NCBI GenBank assembly: GCA_037389465.1
Contig: JAZARR010000093.1
Coordinates: forward strand, 1,848,501 to 1,912,500
Length of the DNA stretch: 64,000 bases
From: Baylisascaris procyonis
Taxonomy: Eukaryota > Nematoda > Chromadorea > Rhabditida > Ascarididae
Direction: 5' to 3'
In this document: positions 34,453 to 48,290 of the stretch, in pieces
Position numbering within the stretch: the stretch's first letter is position 1
Layout: each line of letters opens with the position of its first letter
The notes under the pieces: model-generated
What the model saw: the letters and a program-made list of their open reading frames with translations, nothing else
What the model was told of the DNA's origin: nothing
The model's database searches: none
Made by a program: the position numbers and the translations under genes

Positions 34453-34900
34453 ATTTTTTTTGATTGCAACTGATATAATTTGGATGTAGCCATTCGTTAT
34501 CTCAACGTATTGTGCATTTATGACTTGTTCTTAATGAAGAACTGAATTCATGACACGACATGAATTGATAAAATCATTCATAAATTACATTAACTCGTTG
34601 TGGCACCATGAATGCACTTTCATGCTTGTCGCACCATTAGATTCTTCAATTCGGCATTCTGATTTCCTTCATTTCATTTCTTTCCAATATAGGCACTGGT
34701 AATGGTCATTGTAAGTTCGCTTGATGATAAAAAAGCCACCACGCATTCAGCACGTGGTTGCATGGCCATACGCTGATTCCATAGTTGTCTCCAACATAGA
34801 CCTCAGGATTGAGAAATGAAAAGATTGAAAGCTACCACTCAATTGGAACAATTGAAATTTGGCAGCGGACCACAAGTGGTTACAGGCAGGAACCTTCAAC

Positions 34901-34924
34901 GTAAGCAGTCAAACGACTGCTTAC
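34901..34924. repeat. perfect 10-bp-stem hairpin at the centre of the inverted-repeat element
   Basis: GTAAGCAGTC, a 4-base AAAC loop, then GACTGCTTAC. It lies almost exactly midway between the long arms. Confidence 0.85.
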
Positions 34925-37687
34925 ATTGAAAGCACAACTATAGCTGTAAAGCCAGTTCCAGGATGTGAGAGAAGATGATCAAGAACACTGTTTCGAACCA
35001 CTAATCTAGAATGGCTGAATAACGTCTAGAAGAAGCACTTGCCATAGGTGCAATTTACCTGTGTTGTTGCAATCAACATATGACAATGCACTTAACAGTG
35101 TGCTGAATGCGCCGGTTGGCTTTCTGTGATCAAGCGAACTTAATGTCCATTAAGTTTGCCTCTAATGAAAGAAATGAAACGGAGGCCAGAACTGTCGAAT
35201 TAAATTCTTAACTGGTGCATGCAACAATCCCATGAAGATCCATTCATGAGGAGTAACAAGAGTTAAATGGATTTATGAATGATTTTGTCAATTGTTAAAT
35301 CGTCAAGCAGTGTCATGAATTGAGTTCTTCATTAATTACGTCATAAATGACATTATAACGATGACGAATAAGGCTACACTGCAAATTATATCAGTTGCAC
35401 GTCATATAAAAATTCGATCTAATAGAAAAGTTCTCGTTCCCGGATTATTTGCGATAAGCTCAAAACCTTTCGAATGTTGGAAATCGTTGTTCGAATCTCA
35501 TTTCCTTACTGTATTTTTCACATTCATTGCGACGATTTATTTCGAGTGACCATTGCCGCGTCGCTCGCTGAAGACGCAATCTCTCTGTCTCACTTGCGCT
35601 GCGCTATGCTATGCCTGTCGTTGGCTATCTGCCAATACTGCCATTACACTTCCTGTTATCCATCCTGTAAGGTTGATTTGAGGTGGTTGACTGTAAGAGT
35701 GATACTGATATAGTGATCAGTTTGGTCAACGAGCCAAAATGTGCCGCAGTCGCATTTCTTTGGACGCTCTAAATTGCAACAAAGTGAGGACGAAATGTGT
35801 CTTATATATCTGTGTGTACCCGGCATTTTCATCATTAATTACAGGTGAACTTTTATATAATACTAAAGAAGTCCTCGAAAAATAGCACTTCGACGACTCA
35901 ATAATAATTAGCCAAGTGACCATCCGTTCCCCTGTTTATTGAAAACCTCAGCACCCACTCGCTGTCTTTTTTCATGTGCCCTCTCCCCTCAAAAGAAATT
36001 TCATTCGGATTTAGTTGCCATTTGGAGCTCCAAATTTTAGGAACTCCCAAATGGTATTGAGGATTGCAGGAATTCCTAAATCTTGAGGTTAGGAATTTGA
36101 GACCTCAAATTTCCAAATTCAGAACTCGAAAACCCGAGGAAAGGTAACTTCGCGAATCCCGGAATTCACGAATTATACAGCAAAATTTTTTCGGAGGTCA
36201 ATTCTAAATCCGAATACATTTATATATTCATATGCAATACATATTCATTGTATGTGCGAGTTAATGAATACCGAATATAGGTGTTTTCATTGAGAGCTCG
36301 AAGGTTGGGGATCTGAACATTTGGGGTCTCGAAGTTCTAGAATTTTTGATGCCTTTCGGCAGTTACCGAACTTAGTCGAGCGGAAATTCTCGGAGCTGGG
36401 AAATTCCCGAAAGAGATTCCTGCTGCACTTTTGCTGTCGCTGATATCTGATTTTGGTGTGATCACGCAGCGGGGAGTGCATAAACATGGACACGCTCGAT
36501 TTGTTCGTAACTGTGTGCTTTCAACGATGAAAGCAAATAGTTCGGCTTGAAGATTTCGTTTTGTTTATGCGGAAAGTATGATATGCAAACAAAATGTGCC
36601 TCATGAACACGCAATAAGGCAACGAATACTTTCCATTCCATTAACACATCGAATACTTTGGCAGGTGCTGTTAGCGCTTTTTCGAGAAGAGAGCCCTTTC
36701 CTCCCCATCTCCTCTCACCTCCAACTTTCTCATCTCCCCTTTCTCCTTCTCCCCCTTATCACCTATTTCAAATTGCCAACTTTAGTTCGATGAGTTTTAA
36801 GAAGAAGACATTTGACCCGAAAATTTGATGCTATTTCACCGTTTGTAGGAGGGGGAAATTCCACTTTGTATAAAGAGGCAACATTTAACGGTTTGCAACA
36901 GTGACGACTATTATAATAACTGTTCTTTCATAACTCCCTATAGTGACGCTCACTGAAGACGGAAATAGCAAAAAGAAACCCTATAACCGGGGCCATTCAC
37001 TCCAAATGATACAGTATGTGCCGAAACATTTCGAGTACCCGTTTATAAAATGCTTCATAGCAGTTGTTAATTCGAACACCTCATAGAATGCATCTCCCCT
37101 CCCAAATAGAATATTTTAAAAACCCCTCGAATAGGTGCTATTGAAGTAGAGATCATAAAAGGGCAGTGGCAATTTACAAAAAGCAAGCCGCTATGCAATT
37201 CTCCAATTTAAGGCACCTCACATCTGCCACTATGTCTTGCACCTCGTTGCGCAACAGCTCATTTAACCTCTCATCTCAATTGCCTCCACGTTTCCACAAC
37301 ACATGCACTCATCACGCACTTCCGCCTCTATTAAACGCTTTGTTCCTTTATGTGTTTTCACCCACAGTATTTGCCCCAATAGAAGCCCACCCTATTGAAG
37401 TTAACCGCTTACTAGCAGTTCGGGATGCAAATCTTGGATTATGATGCGGCACTGAAAGCTCATAGAGACAAGCATCAGCAGTGGTGACGTTGTCTTTCGT
37501 TATTTCCTTGATTAATGGCTTAATTATATGGCTCCTTATTTTGAGATCAGATCTCTATTTTGATTAATGAATTTCCGTTTCCGTGATCTGCACGATCGAT
37601 AACATTTAAAGGTCTAATTTCTAAACGTCCTTAAAAGTAAATATTATCTGTTGAAAGAATGTTGTTAAACCCCTTACATATAATCGA

Positions 37688-37691
<4 letters not shown>

Positions 37692-37768
<77 letters not shown>

Positions 37769-37782
37769 TTATTTATTTATTC
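37692..37782. repeat. (TA)n microsatellite followed by (ATTT)n
   Basis: About 36 TA units run into about five ATTT units. It is the longest simple repeat in the window. Confidence 0.97.
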
Positions 37783-40529
37783 AATAGTCGATTGAGGATT
37801 TGTTATCACTCTACAAACATATGCCTATAGCGCTTCTTGGAACTGCTCCCATCGTTTTTCCTATCACCTCTTGCTCGTAAGTTTTTCGGAAAAAATCAAT
37901 GAAATTTCTCATATTCGTATATGACTTGAATGAATGAAAAACATGAAAAGAAACTTTGTTACTGAATAAGCTGCACTTGAAAGGATGATTTATATTTGTT
38001 TGAATTACTCAAAACCTGCGAATATTAGCTAAGAGTGGAAAACAATTAAAAAATTCAAGGAATCAGGCAGTGATTATATGGTATTTTTTTGAGGATGCAG
38101 TTTTCAAATCTGATCAACATTAGTGATCCCTCTCTCCCACCGCCCAGTAGATGATGTAAAGCAGAATCATTCTGTCGCTAATGACGTATGTAGCCGTGGT
38201 ATCAAGTAATCGGTGTTTCAGAATGCAACAACCATGTGGGCATGATTGGGGTCGCCATCTCATCTTCACTCTCGTTCTTTCGCTTAAAGAGGAGACAGTT
38301 TTTCGATTCCCATATCAGAGTTTTCCTTGTTATACTCAACAATTGTCTGCTGTCTACTTGCTTGGCACAAACCTCTATGCAACCGCCAAGACTCGAGATC
38401 ATAAAATGCGCTTTGCAAACGTTTTCAAAAAACGGAAATGAGCGGGTTATAAGCAACCAGTGTTTCCAGTTGGCCTTCCGAGAGGCCAAGAAACCAATTC
38501 GCTCGTTTATTAACGGTAAGCGACGGAACCTTGGGGCGAGGGGGAAGGGAGGTAGGCGCACGGAAGAGGATCTTCCTCTACATAATAGCTTTGTGTAGCC
38601 CAAATCCCAACTCACAACTTCTAGGTATGTCCATATACCAACACATCTCATCCTAAAAATGTGTATTTTAGAACTATGTCACTAAGCTTCTTGAACACAT
38701 TTGAGCATGGCAGTGTAAACAGACTTGCATCTCGTTGCATTACTGGAACTTATATCAACAGTTTTACGTACTTTGCCTTAAACTCCAAGTTCATAAAGAA
38801 CATATTAAATTCAAATTTCTCATTAAGAGTTGTCATTAAAGACAAGCTCAGTGGCCTCTTTCTCGAAAATAGGTGGGAAAGGTGTGCGTTTTGTAATTTG
38901 AATTCTCGAGCCCCTCCTCGCTTAAAGCCTCAATCCTAAGTGTGTTGTTTGAACCGGATGTGTTATGCAGCTGTGTTGTTGATAGAAATCACGTGCAAGT
39001 GAGGCCAACATGCTTATAGCAGCTAATCAACACGGTGCACATGCTTGAGCGGTCACCGTTACAGCTGACCTCTCCGAGATTAATTCACCCAGTCAGCACA
39101 TGTCGTTTACGCTTCGCCAATTTGTTAAATGCACACCGCAGCTAAAGCATTCGTTCGCTTTTCAGCACGCTTAAATTAGCACTACTTCCCGGGGCATCGT
39201 ACAACAAAGTCTGCATTCGGACTTAATTCACAGATTTCCCATCTCAATGGTCATCTTAATCATTTTGTCAAGGGCATTCTGAACTGTCAGCTCACAAAAG
39301 TTGAAACTCCTAAGTTTAATTAATATTATATAATTCATGGTCTAAGAAGTAAACTGCAGAACTCTGACTCGGACCACCAAAAAAAAGTTATCGGGGAATT
39401 ATTATGGTCGGAATTTGGCAGGTATAACAATTTATTTGTCGGGATATTTCGCAGAGATTTAAACTCTGTGTGTCCATCCACGCTTACAGCATTATCAAGA
39501 ATTTTCTGCTACGATTTTTTGCAAATTACAACACGGTTATACAAAACTCTCCGAGACGGAATCTTTATAGGCAATCGCTGGTCAGTCAAAAGGAAAACCA
39601 CAGTTTCCATCGTGGCTCCGAATATGATCAACCAATAGCTGTACCGGTCTTTGGCTCAGATATTCGTCCAAGGTCACCGACAAGCGCTATTACTAATGAA
39701 GAAATTTACAGAGGGAGCATATAAGCATGTAGTCTACTAAGATCGTGAGTGCTTCTTGCTAATCAGAGCACACTTATCGTTGTTATTGCTCGAATTCGAT
39801 GTGCATCCAGCAATTTCATTAATGAGTGGGATTAAATTCCATACAGAGAGGTAACTTGCGAGGATTGAGAGATAAAAAGGGACAGTTGTGCCTGAAGTGT
39901 TTTGGTAATAGAAATTGCCCAGACCGAATCTACTATGGTCAACTAGGGGTGAAAAACTTCTGCACTCTAGATGTTTTTTACAGCTCAGGAAAATAAACTT
40001 CCCTTCCTCACCTTTTTATGATCGCAGTTTATACTATCTTTCCTTCTATCCCCCACCCTCCCCCTCCCCATCCCGCCAGCCATGATGAGAAAACCTTTAC
40101 CTATTCCAATGGTGTGAAAAATCGAGGACCCCGGTCGTGCTCGCACACATATCTTGCGGAGAGTGGCGATCCGAGCGGGCGGATTGTTCCTGTGTGCATT
40201 TTGCACGCCTTAGCAGGGTTTCGAATTCCTAGTCCATTAAGGGCATTAGTATCGGTTGTTTCTCGACTCTCGCTCAGCCCACCGCCCTCTGTGCATGTAT
40301 GCTCATCGGCTAACCCGGTCAATATTACATGACTTGCGAGCAATACGATATCTATACTGCGCAACATCCTGCCCACAGCTCGCACTCGTTTACCTTAGCG
40401 ATCTTCGATTCAAAAGTACCCTCCAAATTCAGGCAATCATCTCAATCCTCTCTTTCATGCAAATCATGTCAATAATAACATTTTTATGCATATATACAGG
40501 TTTTTGCAAAGCAAGTTACGACGCCGTCA

Positions 40530-40672
40530 TGTCTGTACACATACGTAAATGTGTCTGTGTGTGCGTGCATCCGCGCATGTGCGCAGTGTCCGTGTGCATT
40601 TGTGCACGCATATATATGAATGCGCCTATGCGTTTGCGTCTGCATGTACGTATGTATGTATGCGTGTTCGTA
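40530..40672. repeat. TG/CA/GTAT-rich alternating purine-pyrimidine tract
   Basis: Degenerate TGTG, TGCG, CGCA and GTATGTAT units run for about 140 bp. A smaller tract of this type lies at 21396-21450. Confidence 0.6.
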
Positions 40673-43600
40673 GATATGACCAGTGGTTAAAAATGGCGAT
40701 CATATAAGCCGTAACTTTATATTGATATAGATAGAATTGCAGGCTAACCTCCTATCCCTAAATTAATTCCTGCTGAGTGTTCTCGAGCTAGTGTCACTTA
40801 AAGGTATATAGAGATGTGGCAATCAAGTTTTTTTTATAAGGGACCGAGCAGGAATCAGTTTCTTGGATGAGGAGTTGCACTATTTATTGACCAGGTAGCA
40901 TTAAGTTATTTTACCGGACGATTGCTTGTTATTTGTTTTCTGAAACAGTGTACAAGCAGCGATAGAAGAATTTGCGGTGAAATGGAGCCAAAATGGATGA
41001 GATAGCACTTAATTTCAGCAAAAACTTCTGAAAAAACAGTGCTTTTAGTAGTAGGCAACGTAAAAGGTAAAATGGTTTTTATGTTTTTATACGTTTCGAA
41101 TGTACAATGCACACTCTGAGAGCGCCGTTTCTGGTGGGTATGTGCGTCTATTTGTCTGGTAGCTTTGATTCAGGATCCAGTGAAGTTAAATTACGAAATT
41201 AGCTGAGTGTAACGTAGATTTTGAGATGACCTTCCTTATCAAATTTGAAGTTGGTATAGCAAGTTAACTAAGAGCCACAGACATTCAAAGATGCAAATAA
41301 ATTCGCATGCGTTTTGCATTGGTCGGATTGCTTGTGTGGAAATATTTTATGGACAATCTGCCTGAGCGGTATAGAAATTTAAAATTTGAGATCCTGATAT
41401 AGCATGGTCTATTATTACTGATAACGGATGAAAATCGTGCCAACTATTTTGTTGCGCTTTCCCGCTTGGTTATTATAGATATTCGAAGAAATGCATCGTA
41501 AATACCATCTAAATGAGCATGGAGATAAATTATGCTAGCATCACTTGAGGTCCATTTCGCATTTGTTGTTCCAAATTCTGTGCAAATCTACGATTCATTT
41601 CATAATTTCTTCTTTAATCATTCGACTAATCAAATCGAATTAATCAAATTAGCTTAGCAATACAAAATTCACTCGATTCAAAACCGTAAGGTGATAGGGT
41701 TTGTTTCTCTAGATAAAGAACGAGGAGCAATATTAAACAGACGATTGTAATGTAGAAGCAGAAGTGCAAGCCGTTCCCATTGATGATGTGAACTCCTTCA
41801 AAACAGAAATTCTTATAATAGCTGGCTGGGTTGCATTGTTGTTCTCTTTAGCTGTCATCAGTAGAATGTGAGGAAATACGAAGATCCACCTGATTACTGG
41901 AGCAGTGTTGGCTCAAATTAATATAAAAAATATGTATATGAGGTCTTCTCGAATGGTCACAATAAATTTGAAACCATTTTACGTTCAGTTATTCTCTACT
42001 GGCAACATACTCATTCATCAGCTGTAAAAAATCCGTGCCAAAAGGTCTCTAAGGAATTAATGAAAAGGACATTTCTGTCCAAGGTTTCCGATCCTTGAAA
42101 AACGTTCAGTCCTCTCCTTTTCCATAAATAAAGGACAACATTCCTCCTTCGCTGAGCATTTTCAAAGTTCAACCGCTCTTGCGCCATTTTTGCGATATTT
42201 TTTTCTTCGGATTTTTTTTTCTTGCAGAAATCATCTTATTAGATAATATTTGAGGTTAGAGAGCATATGATTCCGAGGTGAAGATGCACTCAATACCGTA
42301 TCAGCCTTGTCGTTAAGAGCCTATTTCCGAGAATGCGATGTCGAATCCGGAGCTGAATTGCGTCCTCAATTCGAAAACAAATTTCCATTTGAGACGGATG
42401 TGGATAAACGCATTCCCCAATCATCACTCTAATGGATTGACATCGTTTTTGCTAGGAGCAATAGGGCCGGAAATGTGAGGATGTGCGATCGACGCATTAC
42501 AGCCGAAGATTACAGTGTGTTGTTGGAAGCAATTACCATCTTTAACGCACCTTAAGAGAGTCACCGACCATCGGCCACCGTGTGCAAACGTCAGCTCATT
42601 CGTTTTCAAGTGACCGCATCTTGCAGCCGATGAAGCGCCCTCGTCAGAATGTCGCTCAACCTTCATTGGTGTAAAAATCTCAAAAATATGTCACTCCCTG
42701 GACGTAGTATATATTGTGATTAAATTCGATCAACACTGTTCTTTGATCTTACCGATTCGATATTAGGTGTTAGAACATTCTAAAAGCTTCATGAAGGCAT
42801 TGACCTTGGTTTTATCTCCATCCATAGGGCGGAAATATGCAGTTTCGTCCGACAATATGATCCCTCAGGACACCAATAGGCAACTTTCCCTCTTTTTCAT
42901 TATCTCTGCCACTACTGCAACTTCCTATCCTTAAAGAGAAATCGCTGCTACAGCTCTCATCTCGAGCATTATCACGTTTTCTTCACTGCAGTACTGTTTA
43001 TAATGCTTGAATTGTCCTCTCACTGCTAGTGCAAACCAACCCCATTCTATTGAGAAAATTCGTTTACTTGATGTTTCAGCATGAACTATGTATGTGCAGT
43101 GATGAATTGCAAAGTCGGCTTTTGATCGTAAAAATATGCGGCAAAAGAATATCGACGATAACCGTAAGTGACCTATCAAAATTCTTTGAACAGAACTGAT
43201 TATGGCACTAATTGGCTAAGAAAAAGGCATACCCTAATAATTTTTAAAAGGAACATGCTGCTTACCGTTGTTAAGGCCCTGCGCATTACCTTTGCAATGG
43301 AATTTGGGGGAGCACAGCTCTATACTTATGAATAAGGTAAGAAAACTACTTTCATTACTGTGGAATCACTTAACTTGTAGATGCAACAATACTAGAAAGA
43401 AGAGAGTAATATTAGTGCCCGTTCAACCAATGGGTCCTTCATGAAGGAATGCACATGAAGCGACGAAGCACGAAGAACAGTGAATCACAACACATACATC
43501 TCATTTCTTTAGGAAATATAATTTAAAGATAATATGTCTGCAATCCGTATGCCTACAATGATTTTGTGCCTCACTGGTTACCACTTGTCATTAGCAGTTG

Positions 43601-46600
43601 CCTGCCATTATCAAGTGCGTATTGCCAAGTTATTATGCGTCATTACACTCCAACTGACTATTGGCTGTATTGTTATCAGTCCTTGATTGCCTTTACAAGT
43701 GCCATCATGATAACCGCTTTTATCATCCACTACACTTACCGACCATTGCACAAACTTGCTAAATGGCTTATTGAGCATTCCAGGAAGAGCGCTATCCTCT
43801 AACGAAGAGTTTTGTATTGACGAATGGTGTTGTTCACTTCAGAAAACAAATAAATTGCAACATGATGTGTCATTCTCTACGTTATCATTTTTAAAGAAGA
43901 AATGCACTGCTGCGCTGAAAATACAGTCACACTTTTCCCACTTTGAATCTCATCAGAGACGTTGTTAGCTTTTAAGCGTGATCCATCGAACTGAACAGTG
44001 CTGAGGCAAATTCGCGACTACTACGACCCCGAAATTCGATTCAACCCATTTCGTATATTAGAAACAATTGCCAAAAAATATAAGTCAAGATTTCGGAGGA
44101 AATGCACTGCAGTGTAACACATGTTTGTGTTATGAGCGTAATAGATCTTTATTTTTGCACATAATTGATATTATGCAGCGAATATAGCACAAATCAGCAG
44201 CAATGCAATGAACGAATGCAACTGCATTTGTCATTTACACATCAAAATGCAAACAAGCGACGCAACACGAACAAGCGAAACATTATGTGCTATAAATGCA
44301 ACCAACGTGCTTAAGATGCATAGCAAAAACGCTGTTGTGCGAATGTGTGCTACTCCCATTGACATCACACTATTCCGCATAATACCGTTGCATTGATGAA
44401 TGAATTTGATTACTTGTTAAAGAACTACTGATTCCATAAGAATGTTATATAATACTTCACCCCTCTCAAAATCATACAAGGTCACTCATAAGCGTGGCAG
44501 TTCTCCTCAGGAGAGATTGCAATGCACCGCCATTTGCAAACTTTTGAACTTATAGTTGTGCCACCTTTTCGAAATCAACAAATATTTAAATAAATTTACG
44601 CGAAGGTAAAACTATGGGAATCACATTTCAAAAATGTAACCATATTGCAGGAGAAATAAAGGACGGAAGCGTTTATTCGAGGATGTCTTCATTCCCAGAT
44701 TTTTGTAGTGCACTTTAGCTTGAATTCTTAGAGATTTTTATTTGAGAGGTGTTTATATTCCCAAAGTAGGGATACAGCCCTGCTGATGGTTGGAAGACAG
44801 CATACTTGAAGATACGATCGGTATGGAATGATCAACGCTGAACAGTTAAATAAAATGCCAACGATCGAAAATGAATAACTGCTAATGCAAAAAGCAGCTT
44901 ATTCAACGAAATTGAAAATGCGTCTCTTTCATGCACTAGAACGAATTTTGACAATGCTTTTTTTAGGATGACCTTTAATTAATTCATCGCAACATCGCAG
45001 CTGAACTAATGTAGCCATTCCGAATTACGGATCGAAATTGGACACTTGAATAAACCTTGCAGATTACTTCCTCGAACACCGATGTCTTGGACATCTTGAA
45101 TTATATGATTCTGCAATTACAACATATTTCAGATGCAATGGAATGCAATCGCTTTTGAAGTGAAAACAATGTTCGTTAATCAGAACGTTTTTTAGATGCT
45201 GCAATCGGTTCGTCGATTCGATCGGAAAACTTTCTTTGCAAGCTGAAGTGCGATTCTTATGAAGTTGAAAATGGGAAATTAGCCACACAAAACGATAATA
45301 CATATATTGATAAGAAACGTAATAAGTTAATATTTAAAAGATGAGTGTTGGTCCAAGAAAGCAACATTTTGCAGTAAGTCAGCCTTGAGGAATTCCATCT
45401 GCTCATAGAAGTGGTTGTCTACGAAGTAAAGACTTTTGTCTATGAAGCAACCTTCGAAGGTCAACGACGCAAAAGTGTGAAGCAGTTAGCGAGATTTTTT
45501 TCAGGTGTGCAGCATCTTTTCAAGTCTTTATTGCCCTATAAAATAAAAATCACTTGCCAACAACTAAAAGGAGTTTCTATTTATAATATCAAGATGACCA
45601 CATTGCATTTGAGGAATTCACGTATGAAGGGTGGACCATGTGGAATGGTGACCAGTGAACCTACGAAGCTTTCCTTAAAAACAAGAAAAAATATTCCTGT
45701 ATGGTAATAAACGTATAGCGGCGATTCGATTATGGAATGAGAATAAAATGCTTAAATGTTTTAAATCAGCCAGCATTCGCGGCTGCGACTGCGGCAACCG
45801 GCAGAAAGCTGAAGAGTGAATAACACAAAAACCATCACAACCTGCTTAAGAAGATCATTCGGTCAGAACAAAACGAAACAATATGATGAATCAATGAACA
45901 GTGGTGATCTAACACTAGGAAACTGAATCAACTCCATAAGCAGCATAGCTCTTGATTATATTTCGTCCCTCTCCTCCCAGTCGCCCTCCCTTTTCTAGTC
46001 CAACTTCTGTTAGATTTTGTATAGCAATACTAGCTGTGCAGGTGGAGGACATGCATCGTCTGAGAGATATATTCACTTGGAACGATGCGCACTATGACGA
46101 TCGCATGAAACCTACTACCTTGCAGTTTACTTCCTGATATTCGGTGGACATCTATAAGATTCATTTCTGGAGTTTTGTAGGTACTAAAAATATCACAGGT
46201 TCAGAGAGGAAACGGAATATGAGCCGTGAGCGTTTCGTCTTTTTCTCATATTAGAGTCTGTGAACATTGCTCAGCATGAATGCAAACAAAAATAAGCGAA
46301 AAATTTCTATGCAAGGGAATATTGATAAAATGCTTCAAATTTGTACCTCTTAGTTACCACCCTAGCATCAAGACAGTCGATGTTTGTTGCTAAGCTACTA
46401 AAATAGATACCTCCCCTTTTGAATGGATATCGCTGGAAGTGCCAATGCCCATGGGTTTATTTTCGTAAGGATTATTTCAGAAATAGCAAACATGTTTGAA
46501 AAAAATGCACGACTTACATCAGAGAGACAGTTTGTGGCTTCAGTAAAGATTAGGAAGGAATTATAGAAGCATTCGCAACACTCAACTTAAACGACACTTG

Positions 46601-46836
46601 AGCATAGTGGAGAACAAATCGCATGCGAAGGACAGAATAACTTTTGTTTTGCAGATGAACAGGATTCAAAATTGCTCGAAAATCGAAGAGGAAAGCAATA
46701 CTGTATATGAATGTTTCGCCTAGACTCAATCACCCTTACGCTTATTACCGTAATTTAATAACGATTTCAATTTAAGGCGCTGGCACAAATCAGAGCGCTG
46801 CAAAGGGCATTCCGGCTCGTTTTCAAATGTCCACAA

Positions 46837-46983
46837 CTATTCGGAACAAGAAGGCGATGACAGGTCTGATGCGTTGATCTGAGGTGAAAAATCGATTTCG
46901 GAGTCCATGTTGACCGTATAGTGACTGGTCGGGATACCGTAGCCGCCCACCTCGTTCGATAGGTCCGTATATGGCGCCGCAAT
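46837..46983 (-). CDS. terminal exon of an unidentified minus-strand gene
   Basis: On the minus strand, the acceptor AAATTACAG is followed by a frame reading IAAPYTDLSNEVGGYGIPTS and then MDSEIDFSPQINASDLSSPS, with TAG at 46839-46837. The acidic, Ser-rich composition, good acceptor and immediate stop fit a C-terminal tail. Another frame of this exon is open as well, so the frame choice is not certain. It probably belongs with the exon at 48291-48639, but one or more linking exons are missing, because the phases (1 then 0) do not join directly. Confidence 0.45.
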   Translation of the reverse strand: MAAPYTDLSNEVGGYGIPTSHYTVNMDSEIDFSPQINASDLSSPSCSE

Positions 46984-48290
46984 CTGTAATTTGGAAGGTT
47001 TCTGCGTTAGCAGTAGCAGCGATATTTGTATAGAATATACAACGATGTGTATACAATGAGTAACAAGAATAGTATTTAAGGACATAGTGATTCTTTGTCA
47101 CAGATCTCAAGATTGTGGCAGCTTTGCATGGCAACTCCAATGCCTGCTTCATCTACTATGAACAAGCGAAAGTCTGGTTGAATGCTTCTGAAATCTTATA
47201 ACTTGGATGATACCGATGGCAAATCAAAATATCATATACCTGTGTTTATCAGGTTAAGCAGAGCATCTATAGAAGTGGAGACACATGCAACCTTTTTTGT
47301 CAGCTTTTTGGAAATTATCCATTGCGTTTATTTAAACGAAGGAAAAAGAATCTGATAAATAATATAAGGCACTCAGCGCATATTAAAGTCGCAAGCAACT
47401 GGTTGCTTTCACTTGTATAGTAAGGAAAAGTGAAAGAAATAAGCCTGATGGCAGTGATGGGAAAAATTCCTCCAGGGAATATATTTCAGCATGTATTTTG
47501 TGACGGGCTTAGAACGTTCACGGATGCTCCTTAAATACACATCCTTCTTCCATCGAATATTCTTTTTGTTTTTTATAGAACCTCAAAAAAAGTTTTATAG
47601 AAAAAGTCGATTAACTTCTTCAAGTAATTTCTCAGCATGCTACCAGAGCAGAAGCGATAATAATCCATCGGGGATAATTCTACATACCGTTGATATGGGA
47701 TATATTCTCTGGACGTTTATAGATTTAAATTTCATCATCATATCAAAACTCCTGCTCAATTGGTTCTTCAAAAATAGTTATGTAAATGCACATATACCTG
47801 TGATTATCATCAACCACCTTTTTAGCTCCCAAGGTATACAAAGTTCATGGGTGCACTTGCGTAGTAGATCAATGACCGCGCACATCAAGAAGCACTTCAA
47901 AGCAGCGCGTCAACAAACACTATGATTGGTTAGAGCATACATGTGAGCAGGTGCTGAACATATGTCAGCATCTATGAACACAAAATGCATCCAGCTGCAC
48001 GTCATGCTTTCCACTATGCAAACACACCACTAGCTGTTCCATGTTTCCGATCATACCCAACTGTTCGGTAGATTTTGCATCCCAACCGAAGTCATGAGAC
48101 AACCCCAACCTAAATTGGATTCGGGCCACCAAGAGGCAGTCAAATGTCTCACACCAAATTCTGCTGCCAGCTAGAAGTTTGCCGTTAGATTTATACACAT
48201 ATAAAAAGATGCTCATAGCTAAACCGATAAGATGAGAAAAGCACCTTTGATCATTGATACAGCAGTTTCACCCCTTTAGTTAGGCCTCAC

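Larger units (their letters stand above)
33965..35635. mobile_element. long inverted-repeat (foldback or MITE-like) element
   Basis: The segment 33965-34755 is the imperfect reverse complement of 35097-35635. Clear matches are 34010-34065 with 35492-35553 (GAAATAAATCGTC, ACAGTAAGGAAATGAGAT), AACTTTTCTATTAGATCGA near 34286 with 35416-35435, and AAGTTCGCTTGAT near 34711 with 35128-35140. The outer ends share AGATAGCCAA-like sequence. The left arm is longer because of an internal duplication. No transposase frame lies between the arms, so it would be non-autonomous. No target-site duplication was identified. Confidence 0.7.
25810..46830. other. gene-poor stretch with repeats
   Basis: About 21 kb with no exon chain or family signature that I could recognise. 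It contains (AT)n arrays, an inverted-repeat element, pyrimidine-rich tracts (36699-36765 and 40048-40078) and GGAATTCC-rich degenerate repeats near 28200-28350 and 36030-36420. Short exons of long genes could be hidden here. Confidence 0.4.

Noticed and set aside
38202..38651. Open frames on both strands of 98-149 codons
   Set aside because: Sense and antisense frames overlap fully, neither shows a family signature, and no good splice or poly(A) context fits either.
40018..40385. Overlapping frames of about 100 codons on both strands
   Set aside because: Low-complexity, Pro/Ser-rich on one strand only because of a C-rich tract; no splice support.
45411..45707. 98-codon plus-strand frame
   Set aside because: Composition is ordinary for AT-rich DNA and no domain or splice context is visible.
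46026..46137. Segment VEDMHRLRDIFTWNDAHYDD after a TGTGCAG acceptor
   Set aside because: It looks coding-like, but it is isolated, ends in a stop within 40 codons, and has no partner exon.
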